From NCBI GenBank assembly GCA_011390785.1, contig JAABRR010000012.1, positions 1 to 64,000 on the forward strand: DNA of 64,000 bases, in the 5' to 3' direction. This DNA comes from Sphingobacteriia bacterium. Its GTDB lineage: Bacteria; Bacteroidota; Bacteroidia; Bacteroidales; UBA7960. A program made the translations under genes and the position numbers. Shown here piece after piece: positions 1 through 9,895 of this stretch (within the stretch, counting starts at the first letter, position 1; each line of letters opens with the position of its first letter). The notes beneath the pieces were generated by a model. The model saw only the letters and a list, made by a program, of their open reading frames with translations, made no database searches and was not told where the DNA came from.

Positions 1-678
1 CACCCATACCTGATTCCGAAAATTGCGATCGTAGATCCTGTTTTGACCAGGTCTCAGCCCCCACAGATTACGGCATCGTGCGGAATGGATGCTTTGACAC
101 AACTCATTGAACCCTATGTTTCGCTCAAATCAAATCCATTTATTGATGCCATTTGCCTGAAAGGTATCGGACTTGTGGTAAATTCCCTTCTGCGGGCTTA
201 TAAGGATGGTGAAGACGCCCAGGCCCGCGAAAACATGAGTCTTGCATCGTTGATGGGGGGTATAGCATTGGCCAATGCCGGCCTGGGTGCTGTGCATGGA
301 TTGGCATCGCCGCTGGGTGCTTTCTTCCCTTTGGCCCATGGCACTGCATGTGCCACAACTTTGCCATCTGTATTCGAAACCAACTTCAATGCACTCCTTG
401 AAAGGGGAAACAAAACGGATGTTGCCGGTAAATTTGCTGATGTTGCACGTTTATTATCGGGTTCGTCTGAAAAGGACAACATCGTAGCTATGCAATTGGG
501 AACAGCATGGTTAAAGGATTTGAAAAAACAATTGAACATCCCTTCTTTAAGCAAGCTGGGTATCAGGCAAACGGATATCCCATTTATTTTACAGGAAAGC
601 AGAGGATCGAGCATGAAAACCAACCCGGTGGTATTAACAGATGATGAAATCCGTAAAATACTTGTTGATTCTCTTTAG
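1..678 (+). CDS. Iron-containing alcohol dehydrogenase, C-terminal part (5' end lies outside the window)
   Basis: Frame +1 is open from base 1 (HPYLIPKIAIVDPVLTRSQPPQITASCGMDALTQLIE); Fe-ADH motifs GMDALTQLIEPY and GAVHGLASPLGAFFPLAHG. Confidence 0.85.
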   Translation, partial: HPYLIPKIAIVDPVLTRSQPPQITASCGMDALTQLIEPYVSLKSNPFIDAICLKGIGLVVNSLLRAYKDGEDAQARENMSLASLMGGIALANAGLGAVHGLASPLGAFFPLAHGTACATTLPSVFETNFNALLERGNKTDVAGKFADVARLLSGSSEKDNIVAMQLGTAWLKDLKKQLNIPSLSKLGIRQTDIPFILQESRGSSMKTNPVVLTDDEIRKILVDSL

Positions 679-765
679 TGGCCTGTTGTGTAAAATGAAT
701 TTTGTGGAAATGTCCTTCTGACAATAAGAAATTCGGGAAAGGGCTGTGAAGAGAGTAAGCTTACA

Positions 766-1338
766 TTACAATAAGGGCATTACTTCGTGCAGATCTCTGC
801 GGAGTTTTACCAATGCACGTGAAATTTGTGTTTTTACCGTACTAACAGAAACCCCCAGTGTTTCTGCAATTTTGTCGTTTTTCATGTCTTCAAAACGACT
901 CATCTTAAAAATTTCCCGGCATTGGGCTGGTAAGTTATTCACTGATTTCTCAACCAGATACTCAATTTCTTTATTTAGTAATTCCGATAGCGGAAAATCA
1001 AAACAATAGGCGGAGTCGTAATGTGCTGATTTTATGTGATGTAAGAAATACAATCGGTATTTATCACGTACTTTCAGGTGTTTGAAATGATTAATGCATT
1101 GGTTGTAAATACTGCGAAACAAATAAGATCGGATAGAAGAATCGATATTAATGGTTTTTCTGTTTTCCCATAATTTTACAAAGGTATCTTCAGCCATCTC
1201 TTCTGCCAGATCATGGTCTTTCAGTATCTCTTTTGCATAGTTCAGAAGTTGCCCAAAGTATGATTTGAACAAGGTTTCGAAGGCCTTCTGGTCTCCATTG
1301 CGGATATTATCCCAGATATTTTTTTCGAGTTGATGCAC
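766..1338 (-). CDS. RNA polymerase sigma-70 factor, ECF subfamily (Bacteroidota type)
   Basis: Sigma region 2 (LLNYAKEILKDHDLAEEMAEDTFVKLWENR) and region 4 (LPAQCREIFKMSRFEDMKNDKIAETLGVSVSTVKTQISRAL). Confidence 0.9.
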   Translation of the reverse strand: MHQLEKNIWDNIRNGDQKAFETLFKSYFGQLLNYAKEILKDHDLAEEMAEDTFVKLWENRKTINIDSSIRSYLFRSIYNQCINHFKHLKVRDKYRLYFLHHIKSAHYDSAYCFDFPLSELLNKEIEYLVEKSVNNLPAQCREIFKMSRFEDMKNDKIAETLGVSVSTVKTQISRALVKLRRDLHEVMPLL

Positions 1339-1595
1339 ACATCAAATATAATAATTTTATTAAACAAATGTTAATTTTGAGCAAATTTTCATTTATAGTA
1401 ATATAGTATTAGCTTATATGTTAGTGTAAACGAATATCAGGAAAACTAGTAAAATCAATTATTGACCGGATTATTAGCACCACAATTATATTGGCATACA
1501 TTGAAATTGGGAAATTTTGTAATTACATTTGCAACCATAAATACCCAATAATATTTAATAGGATGTAAACTAATATTTCAAATTTCCCTCTACTT

Positions 1596-4310
1596 ATGGA
1601 TTTCGACCTTAGCTCACTTAGCGAACAATATTTTTTGAATAAAATTGATTATTCAGATAATTTCCGAACGAAATGTTTAAAAACCTATGTATCGCAGGTT
1701 TTGCTTCAGGATAACCAAAGATTGTATAGGTCGGTATTCGAGAAGGACGAGCTCAGTTATATGTATGTAGATTTTGTGTTCTACAATAAAAAATTTGATG
1801 AAGAAGATTGGGAAGCTTCTATTGATTTTGAACTCTCGAAGTTGGAAAAAGATACGCTTCCGATTATCCTTGATACAACCGATTTGCAACAAACCATTAC
1901 CAAAGATTTAAATCTTGTCACCATTACTGATAACTGGGGTGGGAGTGAGCCTGGCAGTGCATGGGAACCCGGTGTTTATCGGTGGGAAGTGTCAATAAAT
2001 GGCGATGTGGCCGAATCTGTAATTTTCTATGTTCAGGAAGATGGGATGGTAAAAGTAGGAGAGAACCCCTATTTTAATGTGTATGCTTTGCGCATGTTCG
2101 AGTCAGGGGATAAACCCCAGGAATATGATGACAGACATTACTTTTCCTGTTTTCGTACTGATGCAACAAGGTATGTTTGGGCAGAACTCGAATTCGAAAA
2201 TCGTTTGCAGGGAAAAACCTGGATGGGTGAGTTTACCTTTCGGTTTTATAATGATGCCCGCTTGCTTATGGGTACACGCACCTTGGTAGAACCCGTTACT
2301 ACATTAAGCAACAACCGTATTTTCAGAATTGAAGCTGGCGTTGGGCACGAAACCCAGGTAAGCTGGTTTCCGGATAAATACACAGTGGAAGTTTGGTTTA
2401 TGGGTGTAAAAGTGGCTTCCACTTCATTTGAAGTAGGAGAAAAAGATGTTTATGGTTCTACGAAACTGGAAATACCTGAAAAGGAAGAATCCAATGTTGA
2501 GATCAAACCTAAGGCTGCGCTAAGCGAACCAGTTGCTGATGAGCCTGTATTTGACGTAAACGATCCCAAATCTGATGAATATTTGCTAAAAGACCTGGCC
2601 GAATTGGTGGGACTTGATTCAATCCGGCAAAAGTTGCGGGAATATATTGCATTTGTAAGGTTTAATACATTATTGAAAAGCAAAGGGGTGGAAAGTAAAG
2701 ATCCCATAAACCTGCATGCTGTTTTTATGGGTAATCCCGGAACGGGAAAAACCACTGTGGCAAGAACCCTGGGTAAGATCTACCATCATCTCGGGCTCTT
2801 ATCGCGCGATACTGTTTTTGAGGCCGACCGTTCGTCGTTAATTGGCCGCTATATTGGTGAAACAGCCCCTATGACGCAGGATGTGATCAACAAAGCACGC
2901 GGTGGCATTTTATTTATTGATGAAGCCTACGCCCTCAGCAAAAAGCACGATGAGAAAGATTTCGGTCGCGAAGCCCTTGAAATAATTCTCAAAGAAATGT
3001 CTGATGGACCAGGCGATCTGGCCGTTATTGTGGCCGGCTATCCCAAAGAGATGAAAGATTTTCTCAATTTTAATCCCGGCCTACGGTCCCGTTTCCAGAA
3101 TATTTATGATTTTCCGGATTATTTACCTGAAGAGCTGGTTGAAATTGCCCGAATAAAGGCTGAAAGAAAGCGATTAAAAATTGCTGAAGATGCTGATTAT
3201 TTGTTAAGGCAGATATTAAGCGAAGAATACCGTAACCGCGATATCACCTTCGGTAACGCCCGCCTGGTTGGCTCTCTCATTGAAGCTGCACAACTGAATC
3301 TTGGGGTTCGGATTATGAAAAATAAGTACCCTGAAAAGCTTGATATTGATACCATTTGCACCATAACAAAAATTGATCTTCAATGCATTTCGCTCAAACC
3401 CGGAGCCAAAAGAGCTGATTTACCTGTTAATGAAGAGCTGTTGAATCAAACCATGGTTGAACTGAATCAGATGGTGGGAATAGAAAAAGTCAAGCAGGAA
3501 ATTCACGACCTGGTAAAACTGGTTCGCTATCAAAAAGAGATAAACCGAAATATTTTAAATTCCTTTAGTCTTCATAATGTTTTTATGGGCAATCCCGGTA
3601 CCGGAAAAACAACGATTGCCCGGCTTATGGCCCGACTTTTCAAAGCTTTGGGATTATTGGAAAGGGGCCATTTGGTTGAGTGTAGTCGCGAAAATCTGGT
3701 GGCAGGTCATGTTGGACAAACAGCCATTAAAACCAACGAAATGATTGAACATGCCTTAGGTGGGGTGCTTTTTATTGACGAAGCCTATTCGTTGTTTTCA
3801 CCCAGGGGCAGTAACGATTTTGGTAGCGAGGCGGTAGAAATTATCCTGAAAAGAATGGAAGACGACCGCGGACAATTTGCCCTGATCATGGCTGGTTATA
3901 CCCAGGAAATGCAGGTTTTTCTCGATAGCAATCCCGGCTTACGCTCGCGGCTCGACAACCACATTATGTTTGATGATTACTCGGCAGATGAATTGTGCAA
4001 GATAGCCCGGATCATGTTCGACAATAAGGGGCTTCTGCCAACGGATGAAGCCATGGAAATTCTAAAAAAATATTTTCTGCTACATACATCTAACAGCGAC
4101 CGGTTTTTCGGCAACGCACGATTTGTGCGAAAAGTAATTGAAAAATCGGTGAAAAATCAACTGCTCAGAATGGGATCTACCTTGCCTGGTGAACGAACAC
4201 TGGAAATGATGGAGACATTAACAGCAGATGATGTGAGCGAGTTTGTAAATTCGAAAGATGCTCTGCAATCTAAAAACTCCATAGGATTTTCTATGAAAAA
4301 TCCACGTTGA
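1596..4310 (+). CDS. Tandem CbxX/CfqX (SpoVK/EccA)-type AAA+ ATPase with ~300-aa N-terminal beta-rich domain
   Basis: Two Walker A motifs (GNPGTGKTT twice) and two Walker B motifs (GGILFIDEAYAL, GGVLFIDEAYSL), with an arginine-rich sensor region after each. Confidence 0.85.
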   Translation: MDFDLSSLSEQYFLNKIDYSDNFRTKCLKTYVSQVLLQDNQRLYRSVFEKDELSYMYVDFVFYNKKFDEEDWEASIDFELSKLEKDTLPIILDTTDLQQTITKDLNLVTITDNWGGSEPGSAWEPGVYRWEVSINGDVAESVIFYVQEDGMVKVGENPYFNVYALRMFESGDKPQEYDDRHYFSCFRTDATRYVWAELEFENRLQGKTWMGEFTFRFYNDARLLMGTRTLVEPVTTLSNNRIFRIEAGVGHETQVSWFPDKYTVEVWFMGVKVASTSFEVGEKDVYGSTKLEIPEKEESNVEIKPKAALSEPVADEPVFDVNDPKSDEYLLKDLAELVGLDSIRQKLREYIAFVRFNTLLKSKGVESKDPINLHAVFMGNPGTGKTTVARTLGKIYHHLGLLSRDTVFEADRSSLIGRYIGETAPMTQDVINKARGGILFIDEAYALSKKHDEKDFGREALEIILKEMSDGPGDLAVIVAGYPKEMKDFLNFNPGLRSRFQNIYDFPDYLPEELVEIARIKAERKRLKIAEDADYLLRQILSEEYRNRDITFGNARLVGSLIEAAQLNLGVRIMKNKYPEKLDIDTICTITKIDLQCISLKPGAKRADLPVNEELLNQTMVELNQMVGIEKVKQEIHDLVKLVRYQKEINRNILNSFSLHNVFMGNPGTGKTTIARLMARLFKALGLLERGHLVECSRENLVAGHVGQTAIKTNEMIEHALGGVLFIDEAYSLFSPRGSNDFGSEAVEIILKRMEDDRGQFALIMAGYTQEMQVFLDSNPGLRSRLDNHIMFDDYSADELCKIARIMFDNKGLLPTDEAMEILKKYFLLHTSNSDRFFGNARFVRKVIEKSVKNQLLRMGSTLPGERTLEMMETLTADDVSEFVNSKDALQSKNSIGFSMKNPR

Positions 4311-4342
4311 TTAAGGCGTGATAACCAAATAGGGATATTGTC

Positions 4343-5002
4343 TCAGCCAAATATTTGCGGTGAGTTAACTTCGACAACATTTTCCAAATAATCTCTTGTA
4401 TCTGGGCCAAGATTGAATAAAACATCCAGAATGCTTGTGTTGGCTAAGAAACCAAAACGGTCTTTAAAAATCTGGTAATATTTGGGGTAGGTGAGGGGAT
4501 GCAACAACTTCCTGTCACGGTTCTTGGGGCTGATAGCAAAACGTAAGTCAGTGTTATTACCTGTATCAGCAATAAACGCTGATGAGTATTCAATATGGGT
4601 AGGAATCTTTAATTCTTTTAGAAAAATATCCAGTATGGCCTTATTCAGATCCAAAAGTAGTTCTGTTTCTGTTTGATAAATCAGGTCTTCCACCAAATCG
4701 GCATAGTAAATAAAGTAGGGTGCATTGCGATAAGCGGAATGAAGGGTTCTCCAATGGTTTTTTTTCCACTGAATATGATCGCTGATTAAAACTTTGTTGG
4801 TTGGAGTGTGGTTGCCCAAGGGTTTTTCTACCGGAACTGTAATGTCTGCCTCGCCATTGCCTGTTATAACCCTGCATCGGTTGCGCCAGGTTTGTCTCGG
4901 ATAGGTTTCGTGTAAATCAATAACAGCCTTTTCGTGGGACAATAAGTAAGCAAAATATTCAACGGGGGGGAAATAGGCTGTAGATAACAATATCATAATC
5001 AA
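4343..5002 (-). CDS. WbqC family protein
   Basis: LLSTAYFPPVEYFAYLL...YPRQTWRNRCRVITGNG...LTVPVEK-like pattern typical of WbqC-like proteins. Confidence 0.75.
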   Translation of the reverse strand: MIMILLSTAYFPPVEYFAYLLSHEKAVIDLHETYPRQTWRNRCRVITGNGEADITVPVEKPLGNHTPTNKVLISDHIQWKKNHWRTLHSAYRNAPYFIYYADLVEDLIYQTETELLLDLNKAILDIFLKELKIPTHIEYSSAFIADTGNNTDLRFAISPKNRDRKLLHPLTYPKYYQIFKDRFGFLANTSILDVLFNLGPDTRDYLENVVEVNSPQIFG

Positions 5003-5019
5003 GATTCTTTTGGTAATAT

Positions 5020-6123
5020 TTATTCGGATTCAACCGGACTAAGTTTTTTTATGGTTGTAAAGCATCTTTTCCATCTAATTTTATGAAGCAGCCCCGCATC
5101 TTTATCAAAGGAAAGAAAAACCCCTGTAACCTCACCAATTATATGGCTTTCAGGAACCATTCCCCACAGTCTGGAATCGGAAGTGTTGTGCCGGTTTTCG
5201 CCCATCATAAAATAATAATCATTTTTAAAAGTATAGGTATCCATATACTTTCCTTCCAGAAAAATAGAATCGTTACTTATCGTAATGGCTTGTCTTTCAT
5301 GATATAAAATATGATACCGATAAAAATCAAAGTTGGTGGGATTCATTGTGATCTTCATTCCTTTGTACGGTAATTTGATGGGGCCGTAATTATCAGGGGT
5401 CCATTTAAGGGCTTCATCACCAAAGGGATAAACAAAGTCTTTTTCCTTTTCGGGAAAGTGTCGTTCAATACGTCTTACAAGATGATTTCTGGCCAGTGAA
5501 TCGGCAGTTTCCTCTGTAAAAGGCAGGATAAAGCGGTTTCTTCCTCTGGCCCTTGAACCTTCTTTAATCTTGTATTCAGTTAGAAAATCTTCAGCCACCA
5601 CATCATTTTTTAATTCTGTTTCATAGCTCCATTGCAATGTTTTGGTGCCGGGTATTTTTACATTGTTAACCCAAATATCACCTTTTTTGATGATGATCTC
5701 ATCTCCGGGCTGGGCGGCAACTCGTTTGGCGATAGGGGTTCTTTGGTCTATGGCGGTTTGGTGATAAGCAGGCAGGTTTATCAAAACAACATCATTTATC
5801 ATAGGTTGGTTATAACCGGGAAAGCGCCAGTAGGGAAGCTGTCTTAACGGAGCCAGTGTATCGGTGGTAAAAAATAGATCTACCCATTTTTTTGGTAAAA
5901 TTCGCATGGGCATCCGGGCCCCGTATTGGTATTTGTTAACCCAAACTACATCGCCTGCCAGGATGGCTTTTTCCATGCTGCTGTCGGAAATGGTTTTCAG
6001 ATCAAAAACAAACCACCGTAAAATGATTAGAAAACCAATGGCAATGATGAAAGCTTTTAACCATTCGCGCCAATGCGATGGGATGTTAGCTTTGGGTTTA
6101 GGTCTTCTGATTTTTTTGGTCAT
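5020..6123 (-). CDS. lepB: Signal peptidase I
   Basis: SDSSMEKAILAGDVVWVNK (catalytic Ser), KRVAAQPGDEI (catalytic Lys region), MGENRHNTSDSRLWGMVPESHIIGE. Start placed at the internal ATG (MTKKIRRPK), because the longer ORF start (6174) overlaps a terminator hairpin. Confidence 0.9.
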   Translation of the reverse strand: MTKKIRRPKPKANIPSHWREWLKAFIIAIGFLIILRWFVFDLKTISDSSMEKAILAGDVVWVNKYQYGARMPMRILPKKWVDLFFTTDTLAPLRQLPYWRFPGYNQPMINDVVLINLPAYHQTAIDQRTPIAKRVAAQPGDEIIIKKGDIWVNNVKIPGTKTLQWSYETELKNDVVAEDFLTEYKIKEGSRARGRNRFILPFTEETADSLARNHLVRRIERHFPEKEKDFVYPFGDEALKWTPDNYGPIKLPYKGMKITMNPTNFDFYRYHILYHERQAITISNDSIFLEGKYMDTYTFKNDYYFMMGENRHNTSDSRLWGMVPESHIIGEVTGVFLSFDKDAGLLHKIRWKRCFTTIKKLSPVESE

Positions 6124-6158
6124 GTAAAAGGAATTGCCCGCAAAAGTAAGATAAAATA

Positions 6159-6189
6159 AAAACAGCCCCAACACTGTTGAGGCTGTTTT
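6159..6189 (-). terminator. Rho-independent terminator of the OFOR operon
   Basis: AAAACAGCC...GGCTGTTTT stem; T-rich tail on the minus strand immediately downstream of the 6206 stop. Confidence 0.6.
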
Positions 6190-6205
6190 GCATTACTTCA
6201 CGAGT

Positions 6206-7480
6206 TTATTTTACTTTGGCCAAAGCTTCTTTTATTTTTGGCAGGGGCAATTTGTCTGTTTTGCCTTCTTCTTCAATTACTTTAAGTATTGCTTCTGAAG
6301 AAATAATTCCTGTTTTCAGAGCGAAGAAAAATACGGCAAAAATAGCAGCATTTCTGGCTCCAACTGTCCTAAAATCGTGCTGTATTACATCGGCCCCAGT
6401 TTTAGGAACTTCCAGACTGCTATCGATCATGAGTTTACCATTGGTCATAGATTCGATTCGTTTCCTGTTGTGTGCCAGCCCGTCTTCGGAAGTAATAATG
6501 GCCATATCGGGTACGTTGATACCGTGGAAGTCTATAGGCTGTGTAGAAATATTGATTTCTGACGTTGAAAATCCCACACCCACCGTTACCGGATAGCTTC
6601 CCTTTTGGGTAACACAAAGTCCAGAGCTTACGCAGGCTTTACTGATCAGGCCGGCGGCAAGTTGAACTCCTTCTCCGGCTGAACCGCTTATAACCAGTGA
6701 AACCGTGGTTTTAAGGTAAGATTGGAATACCTTCTTAATTTCACGAACTTCTCCCAGTAAATCATCAGTTTTCTTTCCCTGATGTTTTTCAAAAGGTTCA
6801 CGATGTTGCGTCCATTCTCCCAGTGGTTTGCCCGAAGAAGCCGCTATTTCCTGTAATTTGCGTTTGGGGTTGAGTTTTACGCCATAACTGGGGCAGATTT
6901 CAAGAATTTCTACCAGAGAAAATCCTTTGTTGGAAAAAGCTACTGCCAGCTGGTCGCTGATATCGCCAATTCCGGTAATTCTACTTACGTAAGGGGCACC
7001 TGCTGTACGGGCCAGGGCACAAATGTCATAGCCTGAGAATTGATTTCCTTCATGCGACGTGGTGGTATGAAATCCTACCGGGGTTAGACCACTGGTTTGC
7101 CCACCCGTCATGCCATACAGATAATTGTTATGCACTACAAGTGTCATATTTACATTTAGTCTGGAAGCTTCCATGATATGCTGCAAACCAATAGTAGCTC
7201 CGCCATCACCAATAAAAACGATGATTTTCTTATCAGGGTTATCAGTACCAAAGCTTATTCCTGAAGCCAGGGCTGCTGATCTTCCATGCAGGCCATGCAC
7301 AGTATGTGTATTAAGAGCTTTGTCTATTATGCCGTGGCAGCCAATATCGGTTACAACAATTATATCGAGTGGTTCATAATTAAGTTTTCCGAGTGCCTTT
7401 GTTGTATTTTTGGCTATAAGGTCGTGTCCGCATCCCTTGCAATAAGGAAGGATTTCAGTATTTAAGAACAGATTATTCAT
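6206..7480 (-). CDS. 2-oxoacid:ferredoxin oxidoreductase, fused beta (TPP-binding) and gamma subunits
   Basis: YCKGCGH and GDGG...N TPP motif (FIGDGGATIGLQHIMEASRLNVNMTLVVHNN), cluster cysteines (CKGC, GCHG, EICPSYG); C-terminal gamma domain (SGSAGEGVQLAAGLISKACVSSGLCVTQKGSYPV). Confidence 0.88.
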   Translation of the reverse strand: MNNLFLNTEILPYCKGCGHDLIAKNTTKALGKLNYEPLDIIVVTDIGCHGIIDKALNTHTVHGLHGRSAALASGISFGTDNPDKKIIVFIGDGGATIGLQHIMEASRLNVNMTLVVHNNYLYGMTGGQTSGLTPVGFHTTTSHEGNQFSGYDICALARTAGAPYVSRITGIGDISDQLAVAFSNKGFSLVEILEICPSYGVKLNPKRKLQEIAASSGKPLGEWTQHREPFEKHQGKKTDDLLGEVREIKKVFQSYLKTTVSLVISGSAGEGVQLAAGLISKACVSSGLCVTQKGSYPVTVGVGFSTSEINISTQPIDFHGINVPDMAIITSEDGLAHNRKRIESMTNGKLMIDSSLEVPKTGADVIQHDFRTVGARNAAIFAVFFFALKTGIISSEAILKVIEEEGKTDKLPLPKIKEALAKVK

Positions 7481-8601
7481 TTTCTTACCTCCTCTCTAAT
7501 TTGCTGGGGTGTGATCATTTTCCCCAAAGATCCAACAAACCGATGACCGACAGGTTTTTTCAACCCATATATCAGGTCGCTGAATTGGTTATTGATGTTT
7601 TCTTCGGCTACAATAACTTCATCGTAGCTTTCCATGATTTCCAGGTAAACTTCAGGTACTGGAATAAGGGTTTTGGGAATGAGTAACGAAATATGTCGTC
7701 CTTCTTCTCTTAGTTGATTAACAGCATGTCGGGCTGCGGCAGCAGTAATACCAAAGGCAACTACCAGTTTTTTTGCCTGTTCATCTTCATCCAGGTCGTA
7801 CCAGGTATATTCATAGGCTCTTTTCCTTATTTTTTCTTCCAGGCGGCGGGTGTTGGCCATAGATTCTTCATCAGCGTGCTGAAGTATTCCTTTTTCATTG
7901 TGAGTGGAAGCATTGAATCTTATCTGGTGTTTGTTTTGTCCCAAGGGCAGAAAATCGGGAACAAAATTGGTGGCTTTGTAGGGTTTGTAATTTCCATCGC
8001 ATTCCAGATCGTAGTATTTTCTTTCCAAAGGAGTTATTTCAGGGAGCAGGTCCATATTAAAGCTTTTGGTTGTCATTACTTCTTCTTTCGATGTAAGCAA
8101 AACAACCGGAGTTCTCAGCTTTACTGCCAGTTCAACGGCTTTGGCAGAGAGAGTCCAGCAGTCTTCCATGTTTGAAGTACATAATACCGGAAGCGGGTGG
8201 CCTCCTGAAATATTTCCTTTCAGCAGCGATAAGTCGCCCTGCGCGCCGCTGGTAGCTGTTCCTGTGGCAGGCCCGAGGCGTTGTACCAGTACGATGACCA
8301 TGGGTAGTTCCATCATAAATGCCATGTTTATGGATTCAATCATAAGGGCATAGCCGGGGAATGATGTGGCAGTAACAGCGATTTTGCCAGTGGCTGCAAG
8401 GCCGCTCATCCATTGTACGGTGGTTATTTCATCGGGGGCAGCCAGCATTAATGGCATTCGCTGCAATCCGTACTGGTAAAGCAGGTTGGCTGGTGTAATG
8501 GGGTAGCCTATAAAGGCATCGGCACCAGCCCTGGCCATTGATTCGATAATAAGACGAGACCCATCCAAAAGGGCATGTCGTCCTTTTTTATTCTCTTGCA
8601 T
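7477..8601 (-). CDS. 2-oxoacid:ferredoxin oxidoreductase alpha subunit
   Basis: GADAFIGYPITPANLLYQY; TSFPGYALMIESINMAFMMELPMVIVLVQRLGPATGTATSGAQGDL; 4-bp overlap with the downstream beta-gamma gene. Confidence 0.9.
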   Translation of the reverse strand: MQENKKGRHALLDGSRLIIESMARAGADAFIGYPITPANLLYQYGLQRMPLMLAAPDEITTVQWMSGLAATGKIAVTATSFPGYALMIESINMAFMMELPMVIVLVQRLGPATGTATSGAQGDLSLLKGNISGGHPLPVLCTSNMEDCWTLSAKAVELAVKLRTPVVLLTSKEEVMTTKSFNMDLLPEITPLERKYYDLECDGNYKPYKATNFVPDFLPLGQNKHQIRFNASTHNEKGILQHADEESMANTRRLEEKIRKRAYEYTWYDLDEDEQAKKLVVAFGITAAAARHAVNQLREEGRHISLLIPKTLIPVPEVYLEIMESYDEVIVAEENINNQFSDLIYGLKKPVGHRFVGSLGKMITPQQIREEVRK

Positions 8602-9805
8602 AGATTACTCCTTTATTTAGTAGTTGGGTGACTGTGTTTTGATTATATGAAAGCAATCCGGACAATATTGCCCGGGTGTGTTGACCATAATGGGGGGGAG
8701 GGCTTAGTTTTTCCACATACATTTTATCTGATGTATTAAAGGATATACTTCTGATTCCCTTAATTGTATTGCCATTTTCATAAGTTGCATTGAGCAGCAT
8801 GGGTTGTGATTCAGGAATTTCGAATACTTCTTTCATGTTGAATACTCCGCCGGCAGGAATTCGTTTTTCCTGAAGCAGGGATAAAATTTCATCGCGTGAG
8901 TATTTGATGATTTGATCCTGAATAATCTGATTGATCTCTTTCTTATGGATAACTCGTGCATGATTTTTGGCAAATCTGCAATCCGTTGCCAATTCAGGTT
9001 TCCCAAGCAATGTTATGAGCTGTTGAAATTGTTTATCGGTACCTGCTGCCATTACTATTTCTTTACCATCAGCAGTTTTGAAGATGGTACCGTAGGGCAC
9101 AATGTTCGGATGATCGGAGCCCATTCTTTGGGGTATAGCATTGCCAACCAGCCAGTTGGTAGCCTGGTTGGCTAAAGAAGAAATCCCTGAACGGAAAAGC
9201 GATGCCTCTATGTATTGCCCGTTGCCGGTTTTTTCACGGTAATATAAAGCCAGCAAAATAGCCTCCTTAAGTTGATGAGCCGCCAGAACATCCATCAAAG
9301 CAACCGGCATTTTGGTGGGTGAGCTACCGGGTTCTCCATTCATAAACGTAAAACCGGTTTCCGCCTGAATTATGGCATCAAACCCTGACCTTGGGTTTTG
9401 CTGCCCGTAACCTGTTATATGCGAATATATTATACGTCTATTTTTACCCTTTAAAGTTGGATAATCCACTTTTAGTTTTTCCGCATCTCCGGGTTTGTAA
9501 CTTACCAAAACAATATCGCAAAGGGCAGCCATATCGTAAATAATTTGCAGACCTTCGGGTTTGCTCAGATCGAGCGCCATGGATTGTTTCCCCCAGTTAA
9601 CGCAAGAGAAATAGCCGGAAATATCAGTTTCCGCATCTTCCTTCGGTAGTTTCCAGCTGCGGGTAACATCGCCCTGGGTGGTTACATTCTCAATTTTATA
9701 AACGGTGGCACCCAGCTCAGCGAAAAACATTCCAACCGAAGGACCTGCCAAAACGCTGGCCAATTCCAAAACTTTTAAACCTTCCAGGGGTGTAGAGAGG
9801 CTCAT
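8588..9805 (-). CDS. CaiB/BaiF (class III) CoA-transferase family protein
   Basis: LEGLKVLELASVLAGPSVGMFFAELGATVYKIE; FDAIIQAETGFTFMNGEPGSSPTKMPVALMDVLAAHQL including the conserved Asp; 14-bp overlap with the OFOR alpha gene. Confidence 0.9.
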   Translation of the reverse strand: MSLSTPLEGLKVLELASVLAGPSVGMFFAELGATVYKIENVTTQGDVTRSWKLPKEDAETDISGYFSCVNWGKQSMALDLSKPEGLQIIYDMAALCDIVLVSYKPGDAEKLKVDYPTLKGKNRRIIYSHITGYGQQNPRSGFDAIIQAETGFTFMNGEPGSSPTKMPVALMDVLAAHQLKEAILLALYYREKTGNGQYIEASLFRSGISSLANQATNWLVGNAIPQRMGSDHPNIVPYGTIFKTADGKEIVMAAGTDKQFQQLITLLGKPELATDCRFAKNHARVIHKKEINQIIQDQIIKYSRDEILSLLQEKRIPAGGVFNMKEVFEIPESQPMLLNATYENGNTIKGIRSISFNTSDKMYVEKLSPPPHYGQHTRAILSGLLSYNQNTVTQLLNKGVIYARE

Positions 9806-9895
9806 AATAAAAATGTTTTATTTTAGATTTTGCGTGTTTGGATTATGTAAGGGTTTTATAAATGCACAAGGTGATGAAAGGCAATGGATGGTCAA

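Noticed and set aside
198-623. 141-aa minus-strand ORF
   Set aside because: Antisense shadow of the alcohol dehydrogenase reading frame; the sense frame has clear family motifs.
5020-6174. lepB starting at 6174
   Set aside because: The extra 17 residues lie over the terminator hairpin of the upstream operon; the internal ATG at 6123 gives a normal signal peptidase N-terminus.
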